Below are positions 30,401 to 43,022 of a stretch of 64,000 nt of DNA, piece after piece. Each line of letters starts with the position of its first letter. The stretch's first letter is position 1. A model generated the notes under the pieces. That model did not search any database, had not been told where the DNA came from, and saw only the letters and a list, made by a program, of their open reading frames with translations. The stretch is from assembly GCA_005656395.1 (NCBI GenBank), contig SRSI01000044.1, forward strand, positions 1,922,001-1,986,000. The letters run 5' to 3'. Both the position numbers and the translations under genes were made by a program. Source of the stretch: Strongyloides papillosus (taxonomy: Eukaryota; Nematoda; Chromadorea; Rhabditida; Strongyloididae).

Positions 30401-33400
30401 AATAATAATAAATATAATTCTAAGCATCAATAGACTGATGACATATTTTAAAAATATAACTTAAAATATATTAAAAAATAACAGGTTTATTAAAAAATTG
30501 TTATACATAATTTTTTTCATATTTTCAAATCAAAGTTAATTACATTTGATGGTTAATGGAGTATGAAGAGTAATAATTTTAAAATAAATTGACATATAAA
30601 CTCACCTTGTTAATTAAAACAAAATTTTATAACATGAAAAAAGTTTACTCTACATAAAGACGGCATAAATATGATAATAAATTAAAAATTTAAACAACAA
30701 TTTTATTTTTTACTAGGAAAAATAAAACGTTCTATTTCAAAAAATAGTACTATCTTAATATAAATAAAAGTTTCATTATTAATAAAAGAACTTAATATCA
30801 AAGACAAAAATTTATCCAACTCATTCTTTCCACTACAAATAATTATTACAATTTTTATATCAAAAAATAAGTATTATATATTTAAATGTAAAACTAAATT
30901 ATATCTAAAAAAACTAACAAATTTTACGTCTAAAAGGTCAGTTTAAATATAAAAGTTTTCCCTTTTTGTTATTATAATTTTAAAAATATTGTTTTCTTTA
31001 TACTTATTTATAATAGATTTAATTAGGAAACTCTAGCAATCCAATTCAATCTTTCTTTAATATTTATGGAAAAAAATTAGATAAAGTATTAGGAAAAATT
31101 AAAAAGTGAAGGGATTAATAAAAATTTATTTTTATTATAATTCATTCTTTTAAAGTTTTTTGTTAATACTCACTGAAAAATACAACTTTCTTTTGGATTA
31201 TTTACTAAAAAGTTATATGTTAATTTTGAGTATTTCAAGTTTTATAATAGGGGTCGAAATTTTTTTGATAAATTATAATATATTTTAAAATCAAATTAAG
31301 ATATAGATTATTGAAGGAATTAAAAAAAAGAGTATAAAAGTATATGAACTCTAACAAATATTGACTGTTGTAAAATAAATTAAAAATCTCTATTTTATGT
31401 AGCAATTTTGAGAAAATTAATTTTATTCCATTAAATGCCTTAAAAGTACAAAAAAAACACAATTTTTAAATAGAATATTTTTAAAGAAATAAATCTATTT
31501 AGTGTTACTTTTACAATTTATTCTAACAAATATATATGATATAAAACTTCAATTGTTCTTATTAGTATAACTTTTCTAAAATAGACATTAAAATATGATA
31601 GAAATAAGAAGTTATATTATTATTTATCATCTGACGAGTAAATGTATACCATAATAAATGTATGTGTAAGTTTCAAAGACAAAGAACTTTTCTAAATTAA
31701 TAGGACTTTTTCTTTTCTGATCAATGATCAGAAGAAATCATTAATATTATTATTTCTTTAATTAATACTTATAAGAATATATTTATACATTATCTTACTA
31801 TTCTCAATTATATATCTCCTACACTTCTTTCTACCTTTCACTAACGTTTTCAAATCCTATACACATATATTATATTTATTAAATCATTTACCAAATTAAA
31901 AGTTAATGAATACTTAAAGATATTATAAATGATTGAAATGTAATTTAAGAAATATCCTTTCTTCAAATATAGACACTACCATATACACATATTAAAACCA
32001 ACTGTGTAAATAGTTAGTTAATAAAATAATATTAAGTACAAAAGAAAGTTGAATAGGCAAATAATTGAAAAGTCATTTTATATTACTTTATCTTAATTAT
32101 AATGTAAATTTTTTTAAATACTTATTCCTTTTAAATATATACATCATATAGTTACCATATTTTTATTAACTATATTTTTTTCTTTTATCTCCTCCTTCTC
32201 TTGATATTTTTAATAAAATAAGATAATAAAAAAATTCATTCACCAAAAAAATAGATTATATATATATTATTTATATATAATGAAAAGTAAAATTGTCATT
32301 TAAAGGGTTTTTAAGTTAATACATACAAATTTTTCCCAAAAGTAGAAAAAAATATAAAAAAGATGAAAAATAGATATATTTCATCATTAAATATTCATCT
32401 TTTCTATTTATATAATATTAAAATATTTATAATGAATAGTTGTTTGTAGGAGAAAAAAAAGATATCTTCCTAATGGAAAATGGGTGGATTATTAGATATA
32501 TCTATTTTATTTAAAAAAATCTTAATTATAAGAAGATGTAATAAAAGATTCGGGTAATTATTATGAAAATTATACATTGTTTATACTATTAAAATCTCTT
32601 ACATTTTCTTTACTTTCAATCGTAATGATGAATTATATTACAATAAAAAAATAATCTTTATATTAAAGAATAATTATTTTTCAATATAATTTTTTATATA
32701 GTAATATTTTATCATCCATATCGAATATGTGAAGAGGCTTTTAACAAATATATTTTTAGAAATCTAAAACATAAAAGATATTATTTTTTAACAAAAAATA
32801 AAATAAAAGAAATATGTTTAAAAGAGAATAGTTAAAATATAATATATATATTAATCTTCATATGAAGTGACAAAGAGTAGGAGTAAATGAGTTAACTGTT
32901 TCTTTTTGACTTTAATCTAACACTATTTCACTAGATCAGATTATATACTTCAATATATCTTCTTCTCTTCTTTCATCTAAATTTTATTTTATTTATCAAT
33001 AATGATTTGTTTAATGTGTCTCTCTAACTCTCCTTTTTTCCCCACTATAATCAACAAACTTATAAATAAATGTAACTAAATTATATTTTTATTACATATC
33101 CTTCTTTTTGCGGAGGTGAACTTAACTTTTATTTACATCATTTACTTAACGTATCATAAAAATAACTTTCTTAACATTATTAAAATCATTTATAAAATAT
33201 TATATAATATAATGTTCATATGTATTGATATTAAAAGTAATAATCAAATCATTGTAATATTCGAAGAAAGTTGATGGGATAAAAAAATAAATAATGAAGG
33301 CAACTTAATTACATTTAAAAGTAATAATTTTAGTATAATCATTCGAAAATTAAACTTTTTTTTATTCTATTTTAAATTTATTATATACGAATTCTGATAT

Positions 33401-33988
33401 AATCTCATCTTTTTTTATCCACATAACAAAACGAATATTTGTCATAGTATTAAACTAAAAATTATCTTTTCAATCTTGATATTTTTTTATCTAATCCTTT
33501 TTTAAAAGATGCTTATTTATAAAAAAAAATAAATGATATGGAAGAGATGAGACAAAATTTGTATATGTAATAAAACAAGTGTAATCTAAATTTGCGTAGG
33601 TTTATTTTTTTAACTTATTCAATAAACAATAAGAATATTTTACTAATATTTTTTTTAATTTTATGGTTATATTTATTATATTATAAAATAAATACTTCAC
33701 TCAATAAAATTATATGAAATTAAAAACGAAAATTGTGGTAATAAGATATATTTATCATATAATATCTTTCTTTTATACAGAAATTTCTAATAGCATAAAT
33801 TTCCATTACACATTAATAAATTCTTTCTTTCGAAATTTTAACTAATTTTAAAAAATAATACTTTTAAAAGTATTCTTTTAAAAATTAAATAGTAAAAAAA
33901 ACATTTAATTAGAAAAAAACATTATGAAGATAAATAATAGTTTGTAAATGTTTTATTTTATTATTTTTTTAAAGTAATTTTATCTCTA
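27438..33988. other. 6.5-kb AT-rich region without a supported gene
   Basis: I found no convincing coding region on either strand. Weak items: a possible 27-nt first exon at 28330-28356 ending at a GTAAGT donor but with no matching downstream exon; a 22-codon acidic frame at 28990; hydrophobic T-rich frames around 29018-29228 that follow base composition. It may hold regulatory DNA, a large intron, or a small multi-exon gene that cannot be read by eye. Confidence 0.4.
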
Positions 33989-35102
33989 TCAATAACACTC
34001 TTTTTTGGTTTGTTCTACTTCCATTTCCTTCTCAATTACCTCTAACCATTTTGTGTAACACGTATTTGCTTCAATCCACCCTTGATCTAGAAGATATTTT
34101 AATAAGCATGCATGCATGTAAATGTATTGTTGCCCATTTTGTATACAAAAAGCACGTTGATTTCTAAGATGTTTAACTAAATCAAGCATCTTTAATTCTG
34201 TATTTTTTGTTTGAAGATGATGTCTTGCTAGATGTAAACCAACTAATGTCCCAGTTCTACCAATGCCAGCTGAACAATGTATCACAACTGGACCTGGTGG
34301 TTTTGTAAGATCAGTAGATGATAATAATTTTTGTTGATGATTATTATTATAATTCTGATTTAGTTGTACATCTGTAGCCATATCAAGAAGTTTAAATGGA
34401 AATATGAGATCATTTCTTGGAGTACCAACATCTGGCCATTCCAAATATTGATAATGTTTCAATATGTGACTTTCTCCATTTTTAGTTACCCTAAGAAGTG
34501 TTGTTGTCATTTTTGGTTTAGCACTAAGTGAAACACTTAAATTTTCAATCTTAAATGGACCAATATTTTTTGTAGTATTGACTTCTTGTGGCCAATATTC
34601 ACTACATTTAACATAACCTTCTTCACATATACCACATAACATTAATATTGAAAGTGCCTTCTCTTCAAAAGTCATTTCCCAAAAATCATCAACTGTTGAT
34701 GACATTGGTCCTTGTGTACAAATAAACTTTTGATTCTCGTTGATTTCAATCCAATTTGCATGTATATAATTTTCTTCCTCTTTTCTATTTTTTAATATAA
34801 CTCTTGTACTTTCTAATAATGGTATATCTCTATACCTATTTCCAGTCGATTGACCTTTATGAGTATTTAAACTCATATCAGGTGAATTATATCCTTTTAC
34901 TAGCTTATATTCATTAATTAATTCTTCATAACTTTTTTTTGTTATTTTTTTTGCCCAATTATTACTGTTTTTTTCAACTTTCTATTAAAATAAAATGTAA
35001 GTTAATTATTTATATATATTGATCAATAAAACTTACTTTAATTTTAACGCTTCTCCCATTAGATATTTCTTCTTTTTGTGGTGTTGTGTTTTGATTTCCC
35101 AT
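33989..35102 (-). CDS. Protein tyrosine phosphatase, catalytically competent
   Basis: Two exons (35102-35037, 34981-33989) with a 55-nt intron give 352 residues. The 22-residue first exon (starting MGNQNTT) precedes a basic linker and one PTP domain from about residue 60 to 330. The start MGNQNTT would allow N-terminal myristoylation in principle (Gly2, Thr6), which is my inference. Motifs: YIHANWI substrate-loop region, CTQGPMSSTVDDFW, WPD loop (EWPD, Asp206) and HCSAGIGRTGT with Cys258 and Arg264. A low-complexity Asn/His insertion (NYNNNHQQ) lies between the WPD and P-loops. It is a cytosolic, nematode-type non-receptor PTP. Together with the gene at 26091-27437 it forms a spaced same-strand pair, perhaps from an old duplication, but the two are quite diverged. 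Confidence 0.93.
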
Positions 35103-35977
35103 CCTTTTTAATTCATAAAATTAATATTTTAATTCTAGTTTTCCTTCTTTTTTTTCTCCAAATAATAACAAGATAAATCAAATATTAATACAAAAAATAG
35201 TGATAAAAAAATAAATAAATAAAAATGATAATAAAAAAGATAAATGTTGTAAACCTGAAAAAGGGATTCTTTAAAAATGATTAATCTCAAAGTTTTTAAC
35301 AATGTATAATAAAAGACGATTGATTGTACATTTATAAAATAAAAATAAACATATTTTTATTGTATTTTTGACCCCACACACAAACTAACCTTTCCCCCTC
35401 TTTTATATAAAATTACAAATGAAATGTGTTTTAATGTTTAAAGATGTTTGAAAGAGGAATACAATACAATTACTCAACAAATCATTTTTTTTATAACTAC
35501 CAGACTAAATTTATTAGACAATAACCCTCACTTTTGAATAGGTATTTTTGGTACTAAAATTTAATATAGACATTTTATACTTTATATAAATTTACTCCCT
35601 GTAACTTGAGTAAGAATATTAATAAAAAACTATTTCTTTAAACAAATATAGATATTTTATATTTATTTTCTAAATTTATAAATATATACAAATTTTTTCG
35701 TCCCTATACTTTCTTTTTTTTTAATAGAAAGATGATTTAGAAATGTAAAATAAACTATACTTCTAATAGGGAAAAGTATAATCATACTTAAGGATAAAAT
35801 TGAAGAATCCTTTTAGAAAATGATAATTCCACGAAAAAAATGAAAATTAAGATGTATTTAAGAACCATTCTCATATTATTTTTTTAAAACTCCAATTATA
35901 TCATAGTATTATAAAATTTTTTCCTCCAAATTGAGGAAAAGTTATATGTTAAAAATTAACATTTCCAACATAAAATG

Positions 35978-36021
<44 letters not shown>

Positions 36022-39000
36022 GTTAGTAGATGAATTTATCACCAAATTACACATATGAATTATTATAATAAGTACTCTTTCTCTCTTATTATAAATGTCA
36101 AAAAAGGAGATAGAGAGAAAGAAGAAATAATAGCTTAAATCTTAACCAATTCTAAAAATTACATATTATAAACTAAACATTAAAATATCCTATTTTAAAG
36201 TAATATTAAATATCATTATATTTCATAAATCATAACTTAAATTTTTCCACAAAAATCTTTTACATTTCTTAGATTTTTTTTACCACAAAAAAAATAGTAA
36301 TACTAACAGTTGTGATAAGATTTCTAATTTTTTTTATAACTTTAACATGTCAGATGTATAAAAATGAATTTTAATCAAATATTTTTTATCACATATTACA
36401 TCAATCTATCTTATTTCTATACTTTTTTTCCCATCTTCTCCCCATCTCTCCATCAAAAATACACTCATACACACATACACAATAGGGAGAGAGATAATTT
36501 TTAAAAATGTACTTTTCAAAAAGAAACCTTTTTAAAATTTATTCCTAAAAAAGTACATTAAATTTTATAAAGAAAAGTTAAAGGACACTAAAAGAGAGAG
36601 ACACAATATATATTGTAGATTTTGAGTAAAAAAGTGCACAAACTTTTGATAATAAAAATTTTATACTTTCTTTCTTGATTAAAATAGTATTGTAGGGGGG
36701 TGGATTTTGTAGGAAGACAAAAAAAAATTCAATGTAGTTAATTGGAAAAGTTACTAGATTATGGTAAGATTTTCATGATAATACATTAAGAAATCGTTTT
36801 TAAAATATTTATAATTTTCTCATACACGTCATGTCTTTGATGGATTAATTATAAAAAAGTGCAAAGTACTTAAAATATTCATATTTCGTCTAATAAACTT
36901 TCATATTTAAATTATATGCATATATATAAATATATAATTTTAATATCACTAATAAAATAAAAAAAAATAATTTAATTATTCTTTTCTTTATACAACAAAC
37001 TATATACTTACAAATGTAAATTAAAAATTATATGGTATCTTTTTTATTTAACGTCTAAAGAAAAAGAATTATTAAAAAGGAAAGAATGTTGGAAAAATTT
37101 TTTTTAATGAAATATAACTCAACAATAAAAAAAAGTATTTAAAGTTTGTTTAATAAAAGAAACATTTTTAAAATAAACAAATCAACTCTTAAATATATAT
37201 TTAGATGATAAATATAGTAGAAATAATATATATTATTAACTTGTTACAAGTTGTTAACAGGTATAATAAAATTTATGATAACATTAACACATTAAATTAC
37301 AGATGAAATAATAAATAATATTTATTTTTTTAGAAATATTTTTCTAATAAAAGTAAAAAAATTTTTCTTTATATATATAATATTAAAAATTATTACTCAT
37401 AGAATGGAGGTTTTGATCTTTGAACAGTAGAATTACATTATCTGTACTTTTATACCATACAAAAGAATGGCTTATTTTAAAATAGGAGCACAGAAATTAA
37501 AAAGTATAAGAGTAAGATTTAGAGAGAGAGTGTAAAAAAGAAGTCCAAATTGTTGTTCTTTTTTCTAGAATTATCTATCTCTCTCTCATCATTTTAGGTG
37601 ATAAAGAATACACTATAATCTTTTGATAACTTATCACTTAATACTTAATATAATGTACATTCTTCAAAAATTTTTATACCCTTTATCATGTTCTTTTTTC
37701 ATACAAATTGTAACATTTTCAATCCTGATAAGGGAATCGAAAATTTTATGAAGGCGTTATTATTATTATTTGACTGATAACTTTTTACTTAAAATGATTA
37801 ACTAAGGCATTTTTACCATTTAATGAGAAGAAATATAATGTATAGTGAGTTGGAAAGATAATTACCCCATATCAATGACATGGTAAAAAGATAAAGGAAA
37901 AAAAAGTAAAATTAATTTAAGAAAATATCTATCAAATTTACTACTATTTTTATAGTGCATAATTTTTAACCAAAAACCAATTAGAATGATGAGAAGGCAC
38001 AAAAAAATGATGTCAAAAGATAAGAAAAAAAATAAAAGAGGAAGAAATTTGATGTTTAAAAAGAAGGAAATAAAATAGATTTATAAGAAAATAAAGGATG
38101 TATATATTTTATCAGGTATATATATACATAATAATCTTAAACAAAAATGAAAATTGATAAAAATTTAAAAATCAAAAATAATTGTTCATATCAATACACT
38201 ATCTATCACTCTTTTCTTTTAAAATTTTTAAGTATATTGCAGGTTGATTGGAGGTGGATGATTAATGGAGGTACAATATATATTATAAAATTTTCTCTTT
38301 CTTTCTCTCTCTCCATCTATCTTTCTTTTCTTTTTTCAATATTACTTCTTCCAATCTCCATCATCCATATTATTATACATCTTTTCTTAATATTATATTC
38401 TTTTGTTACCCCTCATCTTAACCACTACAAAATACCTATCATTTTTATATAAATATATAATACCCCTTCAAAAGATATATTCTATTATAAAAATCAAGAG
38501 TTTTGATGGTTTTTAGCTCACGCATCATTTAAAATATATAATGCATTTAAAATATAATTTTTATAATATAAATAATAAATCAAGGTATATAGAAGATTAT
38601 TGTCAAGAATTGTAATACATTATTATAAAACACATTTATTGTTGTATAATAATAAAAAAACTACAAGATGGCTTATTTTTTTATCTTTTTTTGTAATTAT
38701 ATATAAATAACAGATGTAGACATATGAATATATTTTTATATTTACTAGAAAAGAATTTTTTTTTCAAAAATTTAACATATGTATGTTGTGAAAAAAAATA
38801 TTAATTTAAAATATAAATGATATATTTGAATATCATACTAGAAGTGCGAAGGTATTTAAATAAAAATAATGATTAATGGTAGCCTATATAATGTAGAATA
38901 TTTGTTGGAACAAAAAAAAGACAATTTTTTTCATTATTGTTGACCAAAACAATAAATAATTAAAAATAATATTGGTTTGGTAATTTATATCTAAACTATT

Positions 39001-40087
39001 TCTTTCCTCTACATCTCTCTCTTTTATGTAAACATTATTTGTCACTTCATTAGTTATATTAAAAAATAATTTATTAAGATTTAAAAAATATATAAATCTA
39101 ATTCTACATAAAAATAGAAATAACTGATTCCTTCAACTAGCAAACCGCATAAATGTTAACAAAGAGAAATTTATATAAAACTTTACAAACTAAAAATATC
39201 TTCTTGTTTTTAAATAGTTAATTTTTAGTACACAAAAATATTATTGAACAAAAAAAAACGAAGACCCATACCAAATTGAATAAAAATATAATAGATATAT
39301 ACACAAATATGTATATACAATATTTTAAATTGACAAATATTTAAACTAAAAAGATATATTTATCACCATATTCATATTGTAATACAAAAATTGTTTACCT
39401 AAATTTTTTATAACTAAAATAATCAAACTTATTAAAAGTTATTGATAATAAGAAAAAAACACTAACGATTTTCTAGGAATTCCATTGATTAAATAATATA
39501 CAAATATATCACGAATTTTTATATAAATATATATGTATATGATGATTAATATAAAAAAAAGATTTATTTTTTTTATAAAATACTAAATAAAATTATTCTT
39601 ATAATACTTTTTAATCTTTAAATGCCTTTAAAAAAACAAAATTTCTTTGAAAAAATATTTTTATAATTCTTTTAATTACTTAATTATCAAAACCACTTTA
39701 AATGCAATTATAACTTTTTGATAAGTATATCTATCTAATTTACACTTTAATGAGGATGAATGATTTTGTAATATTAAATACTTCTACATATTTCTATCAA
39801 GTAAATTTATATATAATTAAAAGATAACAATCATTTCAAAGTAATAATTATAATTTTTGGTAACCTAATTACTAATACACCAAATATAGATTATATTATC
39901 CTAAAAATATGTAATACAAGATTTGAATATAACATAATAAAATACTTAATTTTGACAATAAGGTTAAAAAGAGTTTTCAAAAACGTTTCTTTTTATCAAT
40001 TGTCTTCTCTCTCTTATTCTAACATAATTATTTTAAATATTAAATATAATTACTATTATCGTAAACAAATATAATTATATACCAAAA
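35103..40087. other. 5-kb AT-rich region without a supported gene
   Basis: No convincing coding region. The 101-codon frame at 38147-38452 is low-complexity, with its latter half in a CT-rich run. It includes a possible short exon flanked by TTGCAG and GTACAA (38244-38271) that I cannot connect to anything. Several pyrimidine-rich stretches and TA tracts occur. Confidence 0.4.
35981..36014. repeat. (AT)17 microsatellite
   Basis: Uninterrupted AT dinucleotide repeat of 34 bases between two phosphatase/SOD-like loci, in a gene-free region. Confidence 0.95.
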
Positions 40088-40904
40088 ATGATAAAAATAT
40101 TTTTTTCATTCTTGGTATTTTCAATAATTGGAAATCTTCCTTTAATAGACGCTTTTGGAAATGAACGACAAAGAGGTAACAATAAATAAAACTACAATCT
40201 TTTATCATTATATAGATGTATACATCACCTTCAACAACTATACCTATATTTAAATATATATTTCTCCCTATTATACACAAAACACATATCAAAATTTTTT
40301 TATTATAAAAATAAAGATTTAACATTCGTAAATATTATAGAATTATTAAAAGCTGTTGCTAAAGTAACCAGTCCTGATGGTTCAATATATGGTTTTGGGA
40401 CATTCTCTCAAGAGTATAGTGCTGATGCTCAGACACATATAATAGTTAATGTCAAAGGTCTTCAATCAGGTAAAAGTTATGGTCTTCAGATAAGAGAATG
40501 GGGCAATTTAACGAGAGGTTGTGATAGTATGGGAAATGAATTTAATCCTGATAACATACAAACACATATATCTATAAGATTTCCAACACATAAAGTTGGT
40601 ACATTAGGAAATATTATTGATGGAAAGGTAATATATAAAGAAAAAAATATTTACTATATATGGATTTGTTTTTTTCTATATACTTATATTAATATTTAAT
40701 TTGTTTTAGTATGATCAGTGGAATGATAAAGTGACACTTTTTGATAGAAATAATGTACTTGGTAGAGGATTAGTTATCTTTGAAAATCCTGATGATGGTG
40801 GAATGATTTCATCTGTAAGTAGTTCAAAAGATGGTAATGTTGGGAAACCAATAGCATGTGGTATTATTGGGAGATATGGAGCTAAATTTTTAAATGATAT
40901 TTAA
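40088..40904 (+). CDS. Secreted Cu/Zn superoxide dismutase-fold protein lacking metal ligands
   Basis: Three exons (40088-40175, 40341-40627, 40710-40904) join in frame to 189 residues. The N-terminus is a signal peptide (MIKIFFSFLVFSIIG, cleavage near residue 22). The rest follows the Cu/Zn SOD fold. The structural disulfide is kept (GC in LTRGCDSMGNEFNP, and ACGIIG near the end), as are LGN, the GRGLVIFENPDDGG loop and the GN.G..IACG ending. The residues that bind metal in SOD are replaced: the HVH pair reads QIR, the next His is Glu in GNEFNP, the zinc His and Asp in HVGDLGN read K and T, and the His before the Glu-Asn-Pro segment is Phe. The active-site Arg is Pro. It is therefore probably not an active dismutase. 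It faces a second SOD-like gene tail to tail. Confidence 0.85.
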
Positions 40905-41039
40905 TAATAATAATTATGATAATAATATTTTAATCTGAATGTTATGATATTTTTTAAATAAAAAATGTATATATATACGATATTTTATTATTAAATTATT
41001 AAGTAAAAAAGAAGATTAAAAAGGATAATAATAATGTAC

Positions 41040-41824
41040 TTATGCTAAGACAAGCAATTTACGATGATTCCTCCTTTTCATGCTCTGTGGAAGACCTTTT
41101 TGTCCTCTTACTAATTGTTGTTGTAGATTTACATGATTGCTAATAAATTGTGGATCTTTTTCTACATATACTTCATCATCTTCAAATACATAAATTATTA
41201 AATAAAAAATTAATCAATAGACAAATTTACCTATACGTCCAATCAAAGCACATCCCAAAATTTTTTGATCTTCCTCACAACCAATACAAGTAATTCTCAA
41301 AATTCTTCCAATAATGCTTTCATTATGATTTATTATTGATATATCATTACGTTTCCTTGCTCCGACGTAATATTTTTCACCTTTGGGTATTTTAATAACT
41401 AATGGATCAGCATAACGCATACCACTTTTACAATACTCCGAATCCATATCTCCGTTCAAAAGAATTTCTAATGCAAAAGATTTACTATTCATGTAATCAG
41501 GAAACTCTAATTGACAATCAACAACTACAGCTTGATTATTTGGAAAATTTGCTTGGAAAAATGCTACAACTCCTTGAATGTTACCATTTTGAAAACCTGG
41601 TGTTGATGAATTATAAAATGTTGCAAGTCCTTTTACAGGTGTAACTAAAATAATTAATAATTATAATCATAGCAATAATACTTACTATATGTTGATGGTA
41701 ATGGTACTTCAAAGATCATTCCAGTTCTAGGATCAGTTTGATAAATAACATCCCCTTCACACCATCCAAATAAAAAAAATACAAAAACAGACGATAATAT
41801 CAAAAAATAGATAACAGACGTCAT
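41040..41824 (-). CDS. Second secreted SOD-fold protein, highly diverged, no metal ligands
   Basis: Three exons (41824-41686, 41644-41231, 41179-41040) with 41- and 51-nt introns join in frame to 230 residues. A signal peptide (VIYFLILSSVFVFFLFGWC) is followed by a SOD-like beta-barrel pattern: GVVAFFQ, KSFALEILLNGD in place of the copper His pair, EYCKSGMRYADP in place of GC..GPHFNP, IIGRIL, and LGCALIGRI in place of ACGVIG. The two disulfide cysteines are kept and all metal-binding His positions are changed. After the fold a third exon adds a 46-residue basic, Gln/Arg-rich tail (RGQKGLPQSMKRRNHRK) absent from SODs. It is tail to tail with the gene at 40088-40904, 135 bp apart. The pair probably comes from a duplication of an extracellular SOD gene followed by loss of catalysis. 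Confidence 0.75.
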
Positions 41825-42006
41825 TGGTAAAAATTTATTTTTAAAATTTGTACAAGTATTTACAATAATATTATACTACAATTTGTAAATTTACACAAAA
41901 ATTAATGTTTAAATGTTTTGAGAGCGAGAAGAAATTATATCATCCACTTTAAAAGGAAATATCCTAATGATGACCTAATAAAATGCAATAATATAACAAA
42001 TTTTAT

Positions 42007-42791
42007 TTATAATTTATAATCAGCCAAATCCTTTTGACTATAGCAATTACCAATTATTGTAATAATCATGGAGTAGGTAAATATTAATTCTTTATCTGTT
42101 GTTGGTGTTAATTTCGAACGAAGATAATGACATCTTTTTGATAATGTCCTTAGTGTTGATGTTGTATTTGGCGATAATGGCAATGGTAAGGATAACAGTA
42201 AGCTATAAATCCAGAGAAAAACATTTTTAATTGGTTTATCAGACGATTGAATATACTAAAATAAATATTAAATGTACTTTTTAAGTTTTGACTTACCTCA
42301 GTTAATGAATAAAGACATGAATTTTTATCTTTTACATCCATTTTTTTTAATAAGCATGGTGATGGATTCACTGGTTGTAGGACTGATACATTATCACCAA
42401 TAGTTTTCTTCGTTTTTATTCCAGTACAAAAGTATAACCAATCTTCATTCTCTTTTGGAAGTTCTACCATTTCTTGAGATTCCCCTTCATCATTACTACT
42501 ATAAAATGTTAGGTATTGAATACGCTGACTCATAAACATTCTTATCTGAGCAGAAGTCCATTTACATGGAGGTATAAAATCACATTTTGGAAGTGAATCG
42601 CCCAATCTAAATAATGGAATATCAACTTTTTCAATGACGTCTTCAGAAATTTCAGCCCTAACAACTTTTGGCATTTTCTCTCTCAAGACAATTCCTTGTT
42701 TTATGTATTCTTCAGCGGTATGAGCAGGTTTCGATAGATCAATAGCGTTTCTGTCAAAATCAGATACCTCAATGAAAGGTGTCTGTTCCAT
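42007..42791 (-). CDS. Gemin2 (SMN-interacting protein)
   Basis: Two exons (42791-42297, 42255-42007) with a 41-nt intron give 247 residues. Gemin2 binds SMN and the Sm-protein pentamer and acts in cytoplasmic assembly of spliceosomal snRNPs. The sequence shows the family's helical repeat near residues 20-55 (EYIKQGIVLREKMPKVV), a middle CKWTSAQIRMFMSQRIQY segment, and a C-terminal domain in exon 2 starting IKNVFLWIYSLLLSL and ending with the conserved YSQKDLADYKL, like the end of metazoan Gemin2. I chose the ATG at 42791 because an upstream in-frame ATG at 42869 would add a hydrophobic leader not seen in the family. It is divergent from the aspartyl-tRNA synthetase gene, 231 bp away. Confidence 0.85.
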
Positions 42792-43022
42792 TTTTTTTAT
42801 TTTTACATAAAAATAAAACAATAACAACTTATAGAGGATAAAACAGGGTAAATTTGTTTTGAAACACAAATAGTATACTTAATTCTAGGGCCGCAACTTT
42901 ATTTATTGTACAATTTTACTGTTATATTTCCCAACATATTTTTTGAATAAATAACTTTATTAATAATTAAAAATAGTTAATTTTAAAATATTTTTTATTT
43001 TTATTTTTAGATTGATAAAAAG
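42792..43022. promoter_or_regulatory. Shared divergent promoter region
   Basis: 231 bp between the start codons of Gemin2 (minus) and aspartyl-tRNA synthetase (plus). A pyrimidine-rich TTTTTATTTTTAG ending at 43010 sits 12 nt before the synthetase ATG and is a likely trans-splice acceptor. No specific factor site recognised. Confidence 0.5.

Noticed and set aside
38147..38452. 101-codon plus-strand frame
   Set aside because: The second half is a CT-rich low-complexity run; no conserved motif.
42792..42869. Upstream ATG extending Gemin2 by 26 residues
   Set aside because: It adds a hydrophobic leader foreign to this cytoplasmic/nuclear protein; the ATG at 42791 fits the family.
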